In this document: one piece after another, positions 1 to 11,954 of the stretch
Numbering within the stretch: position 1 is the first letter of the stretch
How the letters are laid out: each line of letters starts with the position of its first letter
Made by a program: the position numbers and the translations under genes
Source of the DNA: Paralvinella palmiformis
Taxonomy: Eukaryota; Annelida; Polychaeta; Terebellida; Alvinellidae
Direction: 5' to 3'
DNA length: 64,000 nucleotides
Assembly (NCBI GenBank): GCA_025642065.1
Contig: JAODUP010000107.1
Coordinates: 534,501-598,500, forward strand
The notes under the pieces: generated by a model
Told to the model about the DNA's origin: nothing
The model's database searches: none
The model's input: only the letters and a program-made list of their open reading frames with translations

Positions 1-81
1 GTCTTTATTTTAAAATAATTGTTATTAATAATAAAGAAAACAAAACAATGATACGTTCAATCTCCATCACCCAAATGTTTA

Positions 82-717
<636 letters not shown>

Positions 718-905
718 GTGGACGTTCATCTGGCACAATGGTTAGAGAACCGCGGGTTCGAATCAGAACCATGGCTGTGGTTGTGGGATTTCTTTCCCTT
801 GGCAAACATTCAACGGCCTCCCAACTGTTACCAGAGCCGAGTTTAAGCGTCTCAGAAAGTATATGCTCCTGTGGCATTTGCAAACAAACAAAGAAATGCG
901 ATTTT
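718..905 (+). mobile_element. SINE-B copy (tRNA-like head)
   Basis: A box A-like stretch (ctggcacaatggttagag) is followed by a box B-like gggttcgaatc. The body then reads ctgtggttgtgggat, the block shared with copies near 42320, 42720, 47085 and 49135. This is a diverged copy of a tRNA-derived SINE, not a working tRNA, because acceptor pairing is not maintained. Confidence 0.55.
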
Positions 906-1159
906 ATCCCAGCTTAGTCAATTACTGGCTTTTCAAAACAAAACACTTTAATGTGCGAGATCGTTAACATTTTCCTTTGTGTGAGTTATTTTGTGGACCG
1001 GTCACTTTTGGTGAGTGGACAAAAGCTCACAAGACAATCACTCATAATATCAAGTTCTTATAGCTATTGTTCTTCAGACGCGGGTAGCCATTCAGGCAAA
1101 GCTCGTCTCCTCCACAATTGTTTCTGATCATCTCCACATTACCGGGCCCATCTCCTTAT

Positions 1160-1475
1160 ATAAGATACGTCGTAACCGAAGGGTCCCGGGTTCGAGCCAC
1201 CGGATCTGCAACGTTGTCATGTGACTTATTCAGTAAGCCAGAAATGAGAACCTGACAGCACGAGTTGGTTATGTGTCTGTGTAGCGCGTTGTGCCTATCA
1301 AGGCAGCATGCGTTGTATGCTCCCTTAGGAGTTGAGGTGAGCGCTGGAATGATACAGGTCTGGGTCATGGATAATAATACTGTAAAACGCATTAGACGAA
1401 CTATCTAGCTGGATAGGACGCTATATAAATGTCGCCTATTATTATCATTATTATTATTATTATTATCATCATATC
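1160..1475 (+). mobile_element. SINE-D / LINE-tail-type repeat with (ATT)n tail
   Basis: The block around 1340-1440 (aataatactgtaaaacgcat ... gctatataaatgtcgc) matches the reverse complement of 21600-21690. It ends in an ATT/ATC-rich tail. A box B-like gggttcgagcc lies near 1190. Two copies in opposite orientation with the same 3' tail indicate a retroposed family. Confidence 0.55.
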
Positions 1476-2088
1476 ATCATCATAATTATTGTCATACGTA
1501 ATGATAAAATTCAGCTTATGTCTTGTAAGAATTGTTCAACATTTTTGTCGCCTAATAAACTTATAAACTTAACAAATTACAATAATACTATATTTGGTGT
1601 GAAATGAGATGTATTCGGTGAAACCAACTAAATCTCTAAATAATTTAATGTTAAATGTTTACTAGTTTACTGTGACATTTTTAATGCGGTGCTGACATAT
1701 TTGGATATACTAAATAATAAAATAAAAGGCTTTTGTCTTCTTGGATGTTTGTGTCATGTAATCGTCATCTTTACGCCAGGCAGAGCATCAAGATCATCGT
1801 GCTGTTGTCCAGCAGCTGCTGATATATGGAACATACTTAATCCAATATGAGATGATGTTATTTCTGGGTTTCTTTCGATTTAAAAACAAAACAATATCAA
1901 ATGGAATTTACGTCCAATGGAAATCTACATCAGTAATGTTGTTGACAACACTTTAAATCATTAAGAACTAGTTCAATTTATTGAAATTAAATATTCGATA
2001 ATGATGTTTAAGAAATGTTTGTAGTTTTAACGTATGCAACGAAACAAGGAAAATATTAACGGCCTACAAACCTACTAATACCATTTAA
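1476..2088. other. gene-free AT-rich stretch
   Basis: No open frame of note and no repeat family recognised. Confidence 0.5.
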
Positions 2089-2359
2089 CATTATTAGGTA
2101 AGTGAAATACCGATAATCATCGACTGGATTATGAAAACATGCACAAAGCAGAGAAGAAATGGAATCCAGTGGACACTAAATACGCAACTTGAAGACCTGG
2201 ACTTTCCCGACGACCTGGCACTGTTGTCCCACACCCATCAACAGATGCAGGAGAAGACAAGTGAACTGGCAGCCATCTTTTCACGAGTGGTGTTAAATAT
2301 ACATAAACGCAAATGTATGACCATCCTTATGGTGTTTAGTAAAGTCCCATCAAAGCCAA

Positions 2360-2411
<52 letters not shown>

Positions 2412-2430
2412 TAGATGATGATTTGAATGT
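2089..2430 (+). pseudogene. non-LTR retrotransposon RT fragment
   Basis: The frame beginning near 2131 encodes a block reading GIQWTLNTQLEDLDF, then PDDLALLSHTHQQMQEK. This is the palm region of a LINE reverse transcriptase, where the usual active-site motif is F/Y-A-D-D; here alanine is replaced by proline. The frame runs into a GA microsatellite at 2360-2406 and ends. No endonuclease or upstream RT motifs were seen, so this is a short, inactive fragment of an element that would move by target-primed reverse transcription. Confidence 0.75.
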
Positions 2431-3430
2431 AGTTGATAAATATAAAAAGAAACTGAACGTGTATTAAAGGAAGACTTCACGGCTAAAAACAAAAGTTGAC
2501 AATTTCACCTCGGTGATAGCATCATTAAAAGATAACCATTTAATATCTAATGGTCGTGTAGATATATTAAGAGCCAAAATTTCCTGGTTCACCGAATGAC
2601 TTCACGAAGAGACTTGTTACCGAGAAGACAAAAACGAGTCCAGGAGCATAACTAGCAGAACTGAAGTCCTTTGCCATTATTCTAGAACTTAAATTAATTA
2701 ATAGTGTTTCTATTAAATAGCTGAAAAATAAGGTATATTTATTACCATCGTCATGAATGGTTATGGTAAATGTAAACTATATTTAGCAGTATTGCTTAAT
2801 CATGATATTTAATATTAAGTCATATTTGCTTTAAAGACTCAAACAAAGTTTTTAAACTATCTCTAAATTATTAAATTATTAATAATACTGCTATATCATT
2901 ATGATGTTGTATTCACGTTTCAATAATTCTTACTATCAGTATGTAATATATTGATTAATTGTCTTTATTAAAATTCTGCACCATTATTGTTGGGTTTATT
3001 TGAAATTATAATTTTATAGTCGTATTTAAATATAGTAAAAACCACAAGTAAATATATTTAATCTTGATTTTAATATTGATTTATTGAAAAATGAATATCG
3101 GCAAAATAGTAATGACCTTGTCTATCAACATTTCAATTATGGCTATTATCTATTTGTAGAATGGTCTATTTAGATCAATGGCATGACATCCAACATTTAC
3201 TGATGATATGTTTATAACTAATATTGATATTCACATAGAAAATAGAATCGATCATATCAGAACATTAAAATATAATATTAAAATGTAAAACATAAATCTA
3301 CCAAGTCCTTATAAAAATAATGCATTCAACAACGATTACAAAAGTTTCAAAATAAATATGCTGTCAGTGGACGTAGTGAAGGAGAGCGGGACAGAGCATA
3401 TGCTGCAACCAAATTGTTGCCAGGTAAATG
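2431..3430. other. AT-rich gene-free stretch
   Basis: Very AT-rich single-copy-looking DNA between two retroelement fragments. No coding or repeat signal recognised. Confidence 0.5.
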
Positions 3431-3457
3431 ACTGAAAGTGTATGTATACCTCATCAG

Positions 3458-5489
3458 TCACATGCGGAATCGTTCGATTCTTGGAGACAGCTCGTCAAGG
3501 ATTTTCTTTGAGCTCAACGAAGACACCAACGACTTATGGTCTGTTTCCATGTGAACCTGCATCCCACACAGGTAATCTGATAATCTCTCTCGGGACAATG
3601 TCGTCGCCAAAACTTCTTTCTCTATCTGAGAATATCTTTGTTCGGCCGCTCTCATTGCCCTTGATGCGTACATTACTGGATGCATGGCTTCTTCATCTCT
3701 TTGCAGAAGAACTGCGCTCCTAGCCCATATGATGACGCGTCTGCATACACTGTTGTCTCGCCATTCGGGTCATACAGAGCTAGAATAGATGTATAACCGA
3801 GCTCCCTCTTTACCTCTTCAAATGACTTAGCCTGACTCGGTCCCCATGTCCGTTGATTTTTGTTGCTCAGCAAATCTCTCAGTGGTTTCGTGATGGTTGA
3901 TAACTTCGACAAAAACATTCTCAGTTGATGTGTCGTGCCAAGAAAGCGCCGAATGTTACTCAGGTTGATAGGCTTTACCATCTCCATTATTGCCTGCACT
4001 TTTGCTGGATCAGCCTCAATCCCCATAGGCTCAAACCACGTGGCCAAAGTATGAAACACTGAATTTCGCAGTTTCCAAACTTCAACGTCACGCTGTTTTC
4101 TTCCAGTCGTTTCAGAACAGCTTTCAATCTTACGTCGTGCTCTGCACTAGAGTTTCAAAAGATGATGATGTCATCCGTCATGTATAGAACACCTGAAAGA
4201 CCGTCAAACATACTATTCATCTTCTTCTAGAAGTACTCAGGTGCTGACGTGATCCCGAAGGGTAGCAATACCTCCCGAATGGAGTGATGAATGTGGTAAG
4301 TTCTTCTGAACTGGGAGATAGAGGTATTTGCAAAAACTCAGAATGGACGTCTAACTTGGTGAACACCTTTGCCCGCTGCCAGTCTGCCTTTGTGTATGGT
4401 CGACTGGTGGCAGATCGTGTTTCTCTCTTTGTACTACAGATGCGTACATTCTGTTTCTCTTTCATGTCACCCTCCTCCGGAACACCTTTACTCTTCGCCA
4501 TCACTACAATGACAGCACACCAATCTGTAGGAATTTCGACCTCTTCTGACTTCCAAAGACATAAATGTCTCCCTTTAACATGGAGTTCCGCACGACAATC
4601 TTCCACAACATTTGACTGAGGGTTTCAAGGCTGTTTAGTTGGCCCACGAACAAATGTTTTTTGTTAATTCACATAGTTTCGGTTTTCCTACGTTAGTATT
4701 CTTCTGAAATTACTGTCACGACCGTGCCTGTGTCTAACTTGAACTTGACCTTCGTCAAAGTTCTAGTCTCTACTGCCTCAAGGTCAACTTGATCGGCACA
4801 TTACACTAAAGTGTCCCACCTTTTTGCACTTGAAACAGGCTGAGTCACGGGTTTATGGTGATCTGGCGATTTCCAGCAACGATCACACTTCCTCTTCGTG
4901 ATTTGTTTACTGTCTTGAACTTTTGTCCATCTTTTCTGATTCCATTGGCTGTGCTTCTTGTTAGGTTTTCTTGCCCATTGTCCTTGGACAACATCAGCAT
5001 TGCTAGAGTACTTCTTAAAAAGGACTGTTCCTTTTTGACGGGTTCGTTTTGTCAAGCCATGTCCAGAGGCGGAGCAGGGGGTATTGACATGGCCCATGTC
5101 AATAGATTGTTTTACTGTCAGAGCACAATCCATTTGTAACTTCAATGATAGTGATGTATTGGTAATCTTTACAACATAACGATCTCGAATCATTACTTCT
5201 TCCAGGACGCCATATTCGCAGTGTTCTGCTAAGCAGTACAGAGAAGTGATAAAGCTGTCCACACTTTCACCTCCATCCTGGGAACGTCTATTAAACTTAC
5301 GGCATTGCGGCGAACTACAAAGTGTCCCTCAAACTTGTTTTTGACAACATCGTAGTCCCTTTTCTCTTTGTCTGTCAATCCAAACCTTATTAAATCATCT
5401 GTCTCGTCCACCAATTCATAAATCAATACATTTATTTGCGTTACTTTCTCCCTTTCGTCCGAGGTCAGATGTGAGCCGGAACCCTTCAA
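3458..5489 (-). mobile_element. Ty3/gypsy-type LTR retrotransposon remnant (gag-pol)
   Basis: Read on the minus strand the fragments come in retroelement order. A gag-like part with a basic region and a CxxC zinc-knuckle remnant lies at about 5489-4801. An RT fragment with KVFTKLDVHSEFLQI and TPFGRYCY follows at about 4606-4217. The RT thumb/RNase H region with RRFLGTTHQL and VYADASSYGLGAQFF is at about 4059-3673, and an RNase H tail with RYSQIEKEVLA at about 3685-3458. The frames are out of register and interrupted by stops, and part of the RT core is missing or unreadable. No protease, integrase or flanking LTRs were recognised. This is a decayed, non-autonomous copy; it lies between a LINE RT fragment and a SINE. 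Confidence 0.85.
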
Positions 5490-5509
5490 ATCTGCGAGTC
5501 ACGGCAAAG

Positions 5510-5632
5510 CGCGTCTCCGTCGTCTAGTTGGTAGTCCATTGGACTACAGGTCACTACGACCTGAGTTTGAACCTCGGCGGGGAGTTTCATCATCTGCTAA
5601 CCTTGGAGGTGTTCGGCATACTATGTGCAAAA
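5510..5632 (+). mobile_element. SINE-A copy, degenerate
   Basis: It has a tRNA-like head (cgtctagttggtag ... gagtttgaacctc), a gagtttcatc body and cttggaggt...atgtgcaaaa, matching better copies but with an internal deletion. Confidence 0.7.
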
Positions 5633-5984
5633 ATCTAAAATAACGTCTACTTCTTCAAATACGGCAACGTTAATGTTGTTGACATTGAGAAGCTTTATCA
5701 TAATCACAATGAACCAAACTCTGATATTTGTTCAGAATATAAGATTTCATGTGGGGTTTAAATGGTCCTCGTATCACTTTTTTTCTGTTTTAATTAATTT
5801 TGTTCAATCATTCCAGAGAATTGGCAGGAAATTAAAGAGGTTCCATGCGAATAAATGCTGAACGACATTGAGGAATAAGAAATGATCTTGACTATCTCCT
5901 TGGGTGCAACATTTTTCATTGCAGTGATTCACGATTCTGTCTAACTGAACGCCATTTATGGTGATATTTAACTGGGCTAGGCTA
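5633..5984. other. gene-free stretch
   Basis: AT-rich; one short open frame (5625-5861) with no recognisable protein character. Possibly the 3' part of the LINE to its right. Confidence 0.4.
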
Positions 5985-7165
5985 GGCTAGGTCTCATATG
6001 GGATGGCCTGATATCTCTGTCTTTTGTTTCGATTTCGAGTCAGATTGTTAGTACAGAACCTCGTTAATAGATTATCTAATTGTTCATTGGCAATTGAAAA
6101 CAATTGATTCATATCCGAGTGTGACGTATATAAGGTTGTATCATCGGCAAATGACTAAATATTACTCCAATATCATTTACATAAATTAAATAGAGCAGTG
6201 GTCCCAGTATGGATCCTTGTTGGACTCGAACAGCTACAGTCAATGATTTGTTTCTATCTATTTCAACAAAATGAAACCTGTTTGACAAATCACTTCTGAA
6301 ACAGTCAACTCACTCTCACACCTATCCCATATCTGAATAAGTATTTCATGGGCTATGACATCAAGGGCCTTTGGTAGATCACATCGGGTTGCAAGTATAT
6401 ATTCTGGGGATGAATTAGATGCCGCTTCGCCACAGTGGTTGAGTAGATGAATAATGGGATGAATTGTTGAATAATTCGGACGAAACCCATATTAATGCTT
6501 ATCAATAATATTATTTGTTTTTAAGAACGTCATTAACTGATTATACATCGCTCATTCTGATACCTTTGAAAATGCTGACAGTAGGCTAATTGATATATCA
6601 GTTTTCAGAAGTGATTGATTAGAAGATTTAAATGTTGGCACGACTTCGTCTATTTTGATTTTATCTGGAACTCTACTTGTTTGTACTAATTGATTAATGC
6701 TATGACCGATCGGGTTAATCGTGTCTGTCATGGTTGCTTTGTTGATATTTTATCCTGTCCAGAACCAGATTTATGTTTTAATGTATTAAGGATGTCGATG
6801 ATATCTCGTGGCGCCACATATTGGTTGAAAATTAGATTACTTAGTGGTTGAGTCATCAAAGAAGAAAAACATTTACTTTACGGAGGCACGTTATGACTCG
6901 TGCCAGTGTCTAAGCTGGCTAAGAATATATTGAAGTTTTTAGCTATTCTTTTCTTTCTTGGTCAAAAAACCTGAATATTGTTTTCGAGGATTTATTGTCA
7001 AATTTTCTTATAGTTTGCTTTAATACCCACCAATATTTTTACTGTCGTGTTTATTTTTTTCAACGATTTTTCTGTAATATAAAACTCTCATTTTCCGCTT
7101 TAATGTATTAAAAGTGTTAGTGAAGGTTTTTATATTTTGGTGTGTTTTCATAAGTAGGCTTGTTT
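5985..7165 (-). mobile_element. non-LTR retrotransposon (CR1/Jockey-like) RT remnant
   Basis: On the minus strand, running down from 7165, translated fragments match the LINE layout. First comes the linker between endonuclease and RT (Y-rich, with KNIWWVLKQTIRKF). Then comes the RT start with VPDKIKIDEVVPTFK and SISLLSAFSKVSE, then GFRPNYSTIHPI near 6490. QGSILGPLLYLIYVNDI is near 6220 and FADDTTLY near 6150. The FADD active site is intact, but stops and frame changes occur between motifs, one immediately after AFSKVSE. No gene is expected here. The copy is in the same orientation as the gypsy remnant at 3.5-5.5 kb. Confidence 0.85.
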
Positions 7166-7314
7166 AGTTTTTTGGAGCGGATAGCTTAACTTCTCGTTCT
7201 CAACATTTCTACATATCTAATCTGGTACACTATGATACCGAACAGATAAGGCAAATATTAGCACTATAGATAATCAATAGATTAAAAGGTAGCTCAGTCT
7301 GTTAGACAGCTGGT

Positions 7315-7577
7315 TGATGTATCGCCATTTTAACTATTGCAGCTGGTGCCATAAAGTAAGTAACTCATGTTTGGGAGGCTTCACGGTAGAATTACATGAG
7401 TTTTTGTCTAACGGGCAAAACATGGATCCGTAAATGTTTACGTTGGTAACTATTACTCATTTCTAGCGATTTGTTTACACTTATCGAATTAACGACGTGA
7501 AAATTGCTTCAAATTACAGATATGTGCTCGACTTGATTTTTGTTGATTTCCAAGATTTATTCCTGTAGTGATACAAA
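7315..7577 (+). promoter_or_regulatory. putative 5' UTR exon and intron of FkbM-like copy 1
   Basis: The block at 7315-7353 (gtatcgc ... gcagctggtgcca) is also found just upstream of copy 2 (11847-11882). In copy 1 it is followed by a good donor, AAA|GTAAGT, at 7356. A pyrimidine-rich acceptor-like ttattcctgtag ends at 7568, nine bases before the ATG. I infer a short intron in the 5' UTR, with the whole coding sequence in the following exon. Copy 2 lacks the donor and keeps the block only about 70-110 bases from its ATG. RNA reads spanning 7355/7569 would decide this. Confidence 0.4.
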
Positions 7578-8535
7578 ATGGCTGATGCGAAGTTACTTCT
7601 AACATCATTAACACTGTTTCTGATGCTGGTAGTGCTTGCACTTGAATTCAGCGATTACGCCCGTCCACCGAAGACGGGAAATATACTTTATTCAGCACCA
7701 ACCGGATTCGATCCATCGGAGGAAAACATGTCATGTTCTGATGGCATTGATTCACTTGAGGAGTGGAGGCTTCCATTAACTCCAGATTGGCTTCAGGATT
7801 TGGCTCAAGATGACCCGGAACTGGTGCGGCACGTGTGCGCCGAGTGGCTGTTGCCGCCATCTACTGGCGAGCGCCGCTTGCTGCAGCCCGAACGGGAACA
7901 TTACTCACAGAGAGGACAATCAGAATTTGTGGACGAGTTGCTGAACCATAAAACTAACGGCTTCTTCGTCGAAGGTGGCGCCTTCAACGGAGAAGAGCTG
8001 TCGAACAGTCTATTCTTTGAGAAGTCGCGAAACTGGACCGGGCTGTTGGTGGAACCGAACCCTTCCAGCTTTCTTTCGTTGCTGGAGAAGAGGAGGCGGG
8101 CCTACATGGTCAACGCCTGTCTCAGTCCGAATACTAAGCCGGCGATTTTGCCCTTTCATCTTGTCCGAAATTATCGGGGGATTATCCGACTACATGGAAC
8201 AGACCCACAAGGTACGAATTGAGCAAGAGTCGAATGAAGCCGTTCCTATAGTGAATGTCCAGTGTTTTCCGCTTTATTCTATCTTAAAGGCTATAGGTGT
8301 CACTCACATCGACTATTTCTCGTTGGACGTAGAAGGGGCCGAGTTGGAGATATTGTTTACACTGCCACTCAATCAAATTACCGTCGATGTGTTCAGTATT
8401 GAGTATGTAGTTACCAACAACCAGCAAGCTTCAGACAGGAAATTGGAGATTATCAAGAAGTATTTGGTGGACTCTCATGGCTACAGGATCGTGCAGATCG
8501 GAGAAGGAGAAGATGTGATCCTAAAGAAGTTTTGA
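7578..8535 (+). pseudogene. FkbM/Star-like methyltransferase-domain protein, copy 1, frameshifted
   Basis: The start ATG gives a type II membrane protein: a hydrophobic signal anchor at about residues 5-24, then a lumenal or extracellular part with the FkbM-type methyltransferase fold. SQRGQSEFVDELL and GGAFNGEELSNSLFFE (SAM motif I region) are read in the first frame. FSLDVEGAELEIL and VFSIEYVV follow in another frame. The frames change at 8151-8153, where CCC replaces the CC of copy 2; without that extra C the protein would be full length. The first frame stops at 8222, the second runs to TGA at 8533-8535. Relative to copies 2 and 3, motif I also has S-to-G and D-to-N changes. A standard AATAAA lies at 8575-8580. 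Either a recent pseudogene or one sequencing error. FkbM domains methylate small molecules or sugars in some bacteria; the substrate of the animal proteins is not established. Confidence 0.85.
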
Positions 8536-8717
8536 GGGCTTTCATCGTCCATTATAAACGAACGTTATTTTACTAATAAAAGATCATGTGAGAAATTAGC
8601 TTTGACTAAATACAATCGATTCTTGATCGATGGATGGATAGATGAATGAATTTTGTTTGATGACACAGCGGCACAATTTAGGTCATAGAGTGTCATAGAA
8701 CGATATATTTGATAGAA

Positions 8718-8776
<59 letters not shown>

Positions 8777-8998
8777 TGTTGTTGTAATTTTTAAAATACT
8801 GGTAACAGTAAATAATAATACAGTAGCTTAAATACTACATATATTCAATGTGATGCTGTTCTAAGCAAAGTGATGTCATTCATATCAGGCAATATTAAAT
8901 GCCAGCAAGTTGACTATGTAAATACAATTAGTACAAACCCAAACATTCTTTCATTGTTATATATAATAATAATATCTTTTGTAGTGGGCCCCATTTAA
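8536..8998 (+). other. 3' flank of copy 1, duplicated with the gene
   Basis: The sequence after the stop, including gggctttcatcgtccatt and the AATAAA at 8575, matches 12885 onwards. A (TA)n tract at 8718-8772 interrupts it. Homology resumes (ctacatatattcaatgtgat, catatcaggcaatattaaat) and ends near 8998 / 13441, so the duplication unit includes at least about 460 bases of 3' flank. Confidence 0.8.
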
Positions 8999-9145
8999 AT
9001 AATTGTACCAGGATACTTTAAAGTTTGTATAATTAAAATAGTAAATTAATTATGACATTTACAAGTTTACTTTTACTTCTGCTCAAGTAGTTTTGAAGAG
9101 GCTTACTTCTACTCAAGTAAAAAAATTAAAGTAGTTCAGTCAACC

Positions 9146-9149
<4 letters not shown>
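8999..9149 (-). mobile_element. hAT-like transposon end
   Basis: Read from 9149 on the minus strand, the sequence starts CAGGGTTGACTGAACTACTT. It then holds two related copies of ACTTGAG(T/C)AGAAGTAA. CAGGG ends with short internal repeats are typical of hAT elements and their MITEs. The other end was not located; a (TA)n tract (9150-9190) begins at the tip. Confidence 0.5.

Positions 9150-9190
<41 letters not shown>
9150..9190. repeat. (TA)n microsatellite
   Basis: Pure TA tract directly abutting the hAT-like tip. Confidence 0.95.
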
Positions 9191-9194
<4 letters not shown>

Positions 9195-9219
9195 GCCGGG
9201 CAACACATCACCCTGTATG

Positions 9220-9930
9220 GGATAACTAATCCGCTTTTCATATATGTCAAATGTGACACGCCCACAGGGAAGTGGTTTGTATATAGTCTACGTATAGTAA
9301 TTTATGACAACATAGCCCGCAGTAAATTCGTGCGTGGGACCGATGTGGGTAATTTGACGAATGTTTGTTGTGTAAACCTAAGTAAGGTAGTTCAATATAT
9401 ATATTGCGTATACCCAACCACTTCACACTGTAAGTTGTGATGATTTATGTTGATTGGTATTTAATACCTCGTCATCCTTCCTGACGAGACAACGTAATTC
9501 TAAACAGAGTCAAATAGAGATCTGTTCGTGGGATCATCCAGTCTGTTATCCTCACATAATAATATATCAATGGGCGTTTATTCGACTCTCCATGTTTACA
9601 AGTGATGAAAGTCCGATAAGATGTCGCTAACAAAGAGATTTACTGACTGGAAGAGGTTTTGTCGGGATAATCGGCATGTGGGATACTTCAAGAAAAAGTT
9701 AACTATACCTTCGTGTCTGTGGTTGCAAGATGGACATCAGATAGACCTGGACTTATTGACGATTTTTCGGACGTCTATGGATCCGGTTGATATATGTAGG
9801 ATTTGTCTAGTTATTCAAACCCAGAATAAAGCTGATGTTAGCATCTCGGCTGTCGAATTGTTCGATGTATAGGTTTCTTTTGCACCATATAAAAGTATTG
9901 TTGAATGTAAACTGTGGTGTCAAAGTAGTT
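9220..9930 (+). repeat. dispersed repeat family E, segments E1-E2
   Basis: Segment 9350-9390 (gtaatttgacgaatgtttgt ... taagtaag) recurs at 15172-15210. Segment 9236-9275 (tgtgacacgcccacagggaagtgg) is related in reverse complement to 33890-33930. Segment 9740-9930, ending gtaaactgtggtgtcaaag, recurs at 33700-33775 and inverted at 54785-54960. An 83-codon frame at 9621-9872 lies inside the repeat and is not recognisable as a protein. Confidence 0.6.
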
Positions 9931-10439
9931 ATAATTGTGTAATTGATTCAGACAGATTTACCAAAACACAAGCGTCACGAACCATTTTATCTAATGTTGT
10001 TAACTGAACAGTTGGGTCATTTTGGATTAAAGTTATAGGTATTGTACTTTGTAATATTGTGTACCTTTGTCTAACAACACCAATAACCTCAACCTCAATC
10101 GTATAACAGTCATTATATATTGTTGAAATGTACAGAGTGAACATGTTGTTTTTATGTTAGATAATACAAATCTATAACTTGTATAAGCATAAATGAGACT
10201 ATCATAAGATGGCAGCCCTGTATATAGTTTAACCTTGTCATCAATGTCAATAAAGGTTGTTTCGTTTATGGTTAAATCATTAATTAAAATCCTTTGTGCT
10301 TCACATTATGACCGAAGCGTCTGGCACTAATGTGTACTAGGGGTCAATAACTGTCGGCTTAGGCCCGTTACAGCAACACATGTATGGCCCATGATGTCGT
10401 TAATAATGAATTATTTGGCATTTGTTGTACACGAAACAT

Positions 10440-10860
10440 GAACCTGTCCTAGCTCTCAGTGTACCATGCCAGTATATATAGGGATAGTCCGACTCCCAAC
10501 ATGGCGGCAACAACAACTATTACGTGATTTTATGACGTCATCGCAAAACCTCAATAAGTCAGAGAGATTAAGCGGATAGGGGCTTTAATTTAGATCCCAC
10601 CACACCTAACTGTATATACTCGGGGAGGCTCAATTACGCGTGAATGAATGTTCACATAGTGATGAACGGAAACATACGAGGTTTAACTGTTACGTTTGAG
10701 TAAATCATAGTATTTACCTAGGATTGAGACGATATTTCGTTCTAGTCCAGTAATAATCCACTGTGCAGTATTGCTACTTTATTTTTTTAGCTAATTTACT
10801 TCACTGGTTCCATATTTGGGTAGTGTCCAACTTATCACGTGTTCAACAAAGTGTTATGTT
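10440..10860 (+). repeat. dispersed repeat family E, segment E3
   Basis: 10566-10850 (gcggataggggctttaattt ... gtaataatccactgtgcagt ... ggtagtgtcc) is closely matched by the reverse complement of 15580-15910, and in part by the reverse complement of 54990-55095. No coding capacity seen. Confidence 0.75.
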
Positions 10861-11270
10861 TCTTTACGCACAGAGGGCATATAAAGGCCCTAATGGGGGG
10901 GGGGAGAAAGAAAGAGCGAGAGACCCAAATGTGTACAAATATTTAGTTAAATTTGCCGTTTTAGCATATAATTATTTTAGATAAACGTCTTTTAATTAAC
11001 ATCATTTAGGTGTCAATATTCGTTCTAAATATTTCTACACACCTGATTTGGTACACTTTGATATGGAACGACTAACATGTTGATATGCTACGATGACTCT
11101 ATTTGGTTTAATATGGTAACATTCATACTAACATTCTCGGTTAAGCATATCAAAGGTGACTGATTCAAATTGGATTATTAGCAGATCTGCCTGAATACGA
11201 TTTGCCCATCTGCCCTATGCTATTGAAACACAATACTTAAGTAAAAAAATACCCGATACTTTTGGTTTTA
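10861..11270. other. gene-free stretch
   Basis: Contains a G run at 10896-10904. No gene or named repeat recognised. Confidence 0.4.
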
Positions 11271-11455
11271 TGGTGATGTTGATGATGATTGATGCTTTAA
11301 GGCCACTTTTGTGCACACGACATGCTAACTGGGCGGAGCGTCCGCCAAAGGTAATGAGACGAAATAATCTTCATGTATGCCCACGCCGAGATTCGAACAC
11401 GGGAGGTGGTGATCTGTGGTCCAACACGCTACCGCTAGACCACGGAGCCGCCCTC
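11271..11455 (-). mobile_element. SINE-A copy, head type 1
   Basis: The minus strand reads ggcggctccgtggtctagcg, then the box B-like gttcgaatctcggcgtgggc, the body, and a short ATC tail at the low-coordinate end. Confidence 0.85.
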
Positions 11456-11602
11456 TTGGTTTCATGAGAGAATACATGAAAATCTTTGACTTTCATTGCA
11501 TATTCATTAGTTGAAGTTGTTCCATATACATAGACTTACACTAAGTGTTTGACACTCATCTCGAGTTACCGTCCTGCTGGTGATTGTGGACTTGATAGAG
11601 CT

Positions 11603-11635
<33 letters not shown>

Positions 11636-11844
11636 TAATAATAAAGCGATGTAATTGGAAACGGCACAAACTTAAAATCAACCACGAACGAGCCTTAAGT
11701 ACATTAGCGTGACTGTAATAACAATCTCTTATAATATTTACCACCGTTTAGAATTAGTGAACACGAATATTAGAAATATAAATAATCAATATAACAAACA
11801 GCAGCCCATTCTGGTGTTAGCCGCCAGTTTATGATAACTGGTTC
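11456..11844. other. gene-free stretch with (AAT)n
   Basis: AAT microsatellite at 11602-11635. Nothing else recognised. Confidence 0.5.
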
Positions 11845-11954
11845 TTGTATCGCGACATTGACATATAAACAGCTGGTGCCAAGCAGTTTAAATAAAAAGT
11901 CAATATTTCGAGTCGGCGAGTTGTCACATCCATTTTCCCACAAATTGCTGTAAA
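11845..11954 (+). promoter_or_regulatory. conserved 5' flank of FkbM-like copy 2
   Basis: It shares tgtatcgc and cagctggtgcca with the region 225-265 bases upstream of copy 1's ATG. The donor present in copy 1 (cataaa|gtaagt) is replaced by caagcag. The ATG follows after about 70 bases. Likely 5' UTR or core promoter; no TATA box is clear. Confidence 0.4.

Noticed and set aside
3442..3723. Plus-strand 93-codon frame
   Set aside because: It is antisense to the RNase H-like part of the minus-strand gypsy remnant.
7975..8535. Separate gene starting at 7975
   Set aside because: Its first part is a shadow of copy 1 in another frame. Its second part is the continuation of copy 1 after the frameshift.
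9621..9872. 83-codon gene
   Set aside because: It lies in dispersed repeat family E, whose other copies do not keep the frame.
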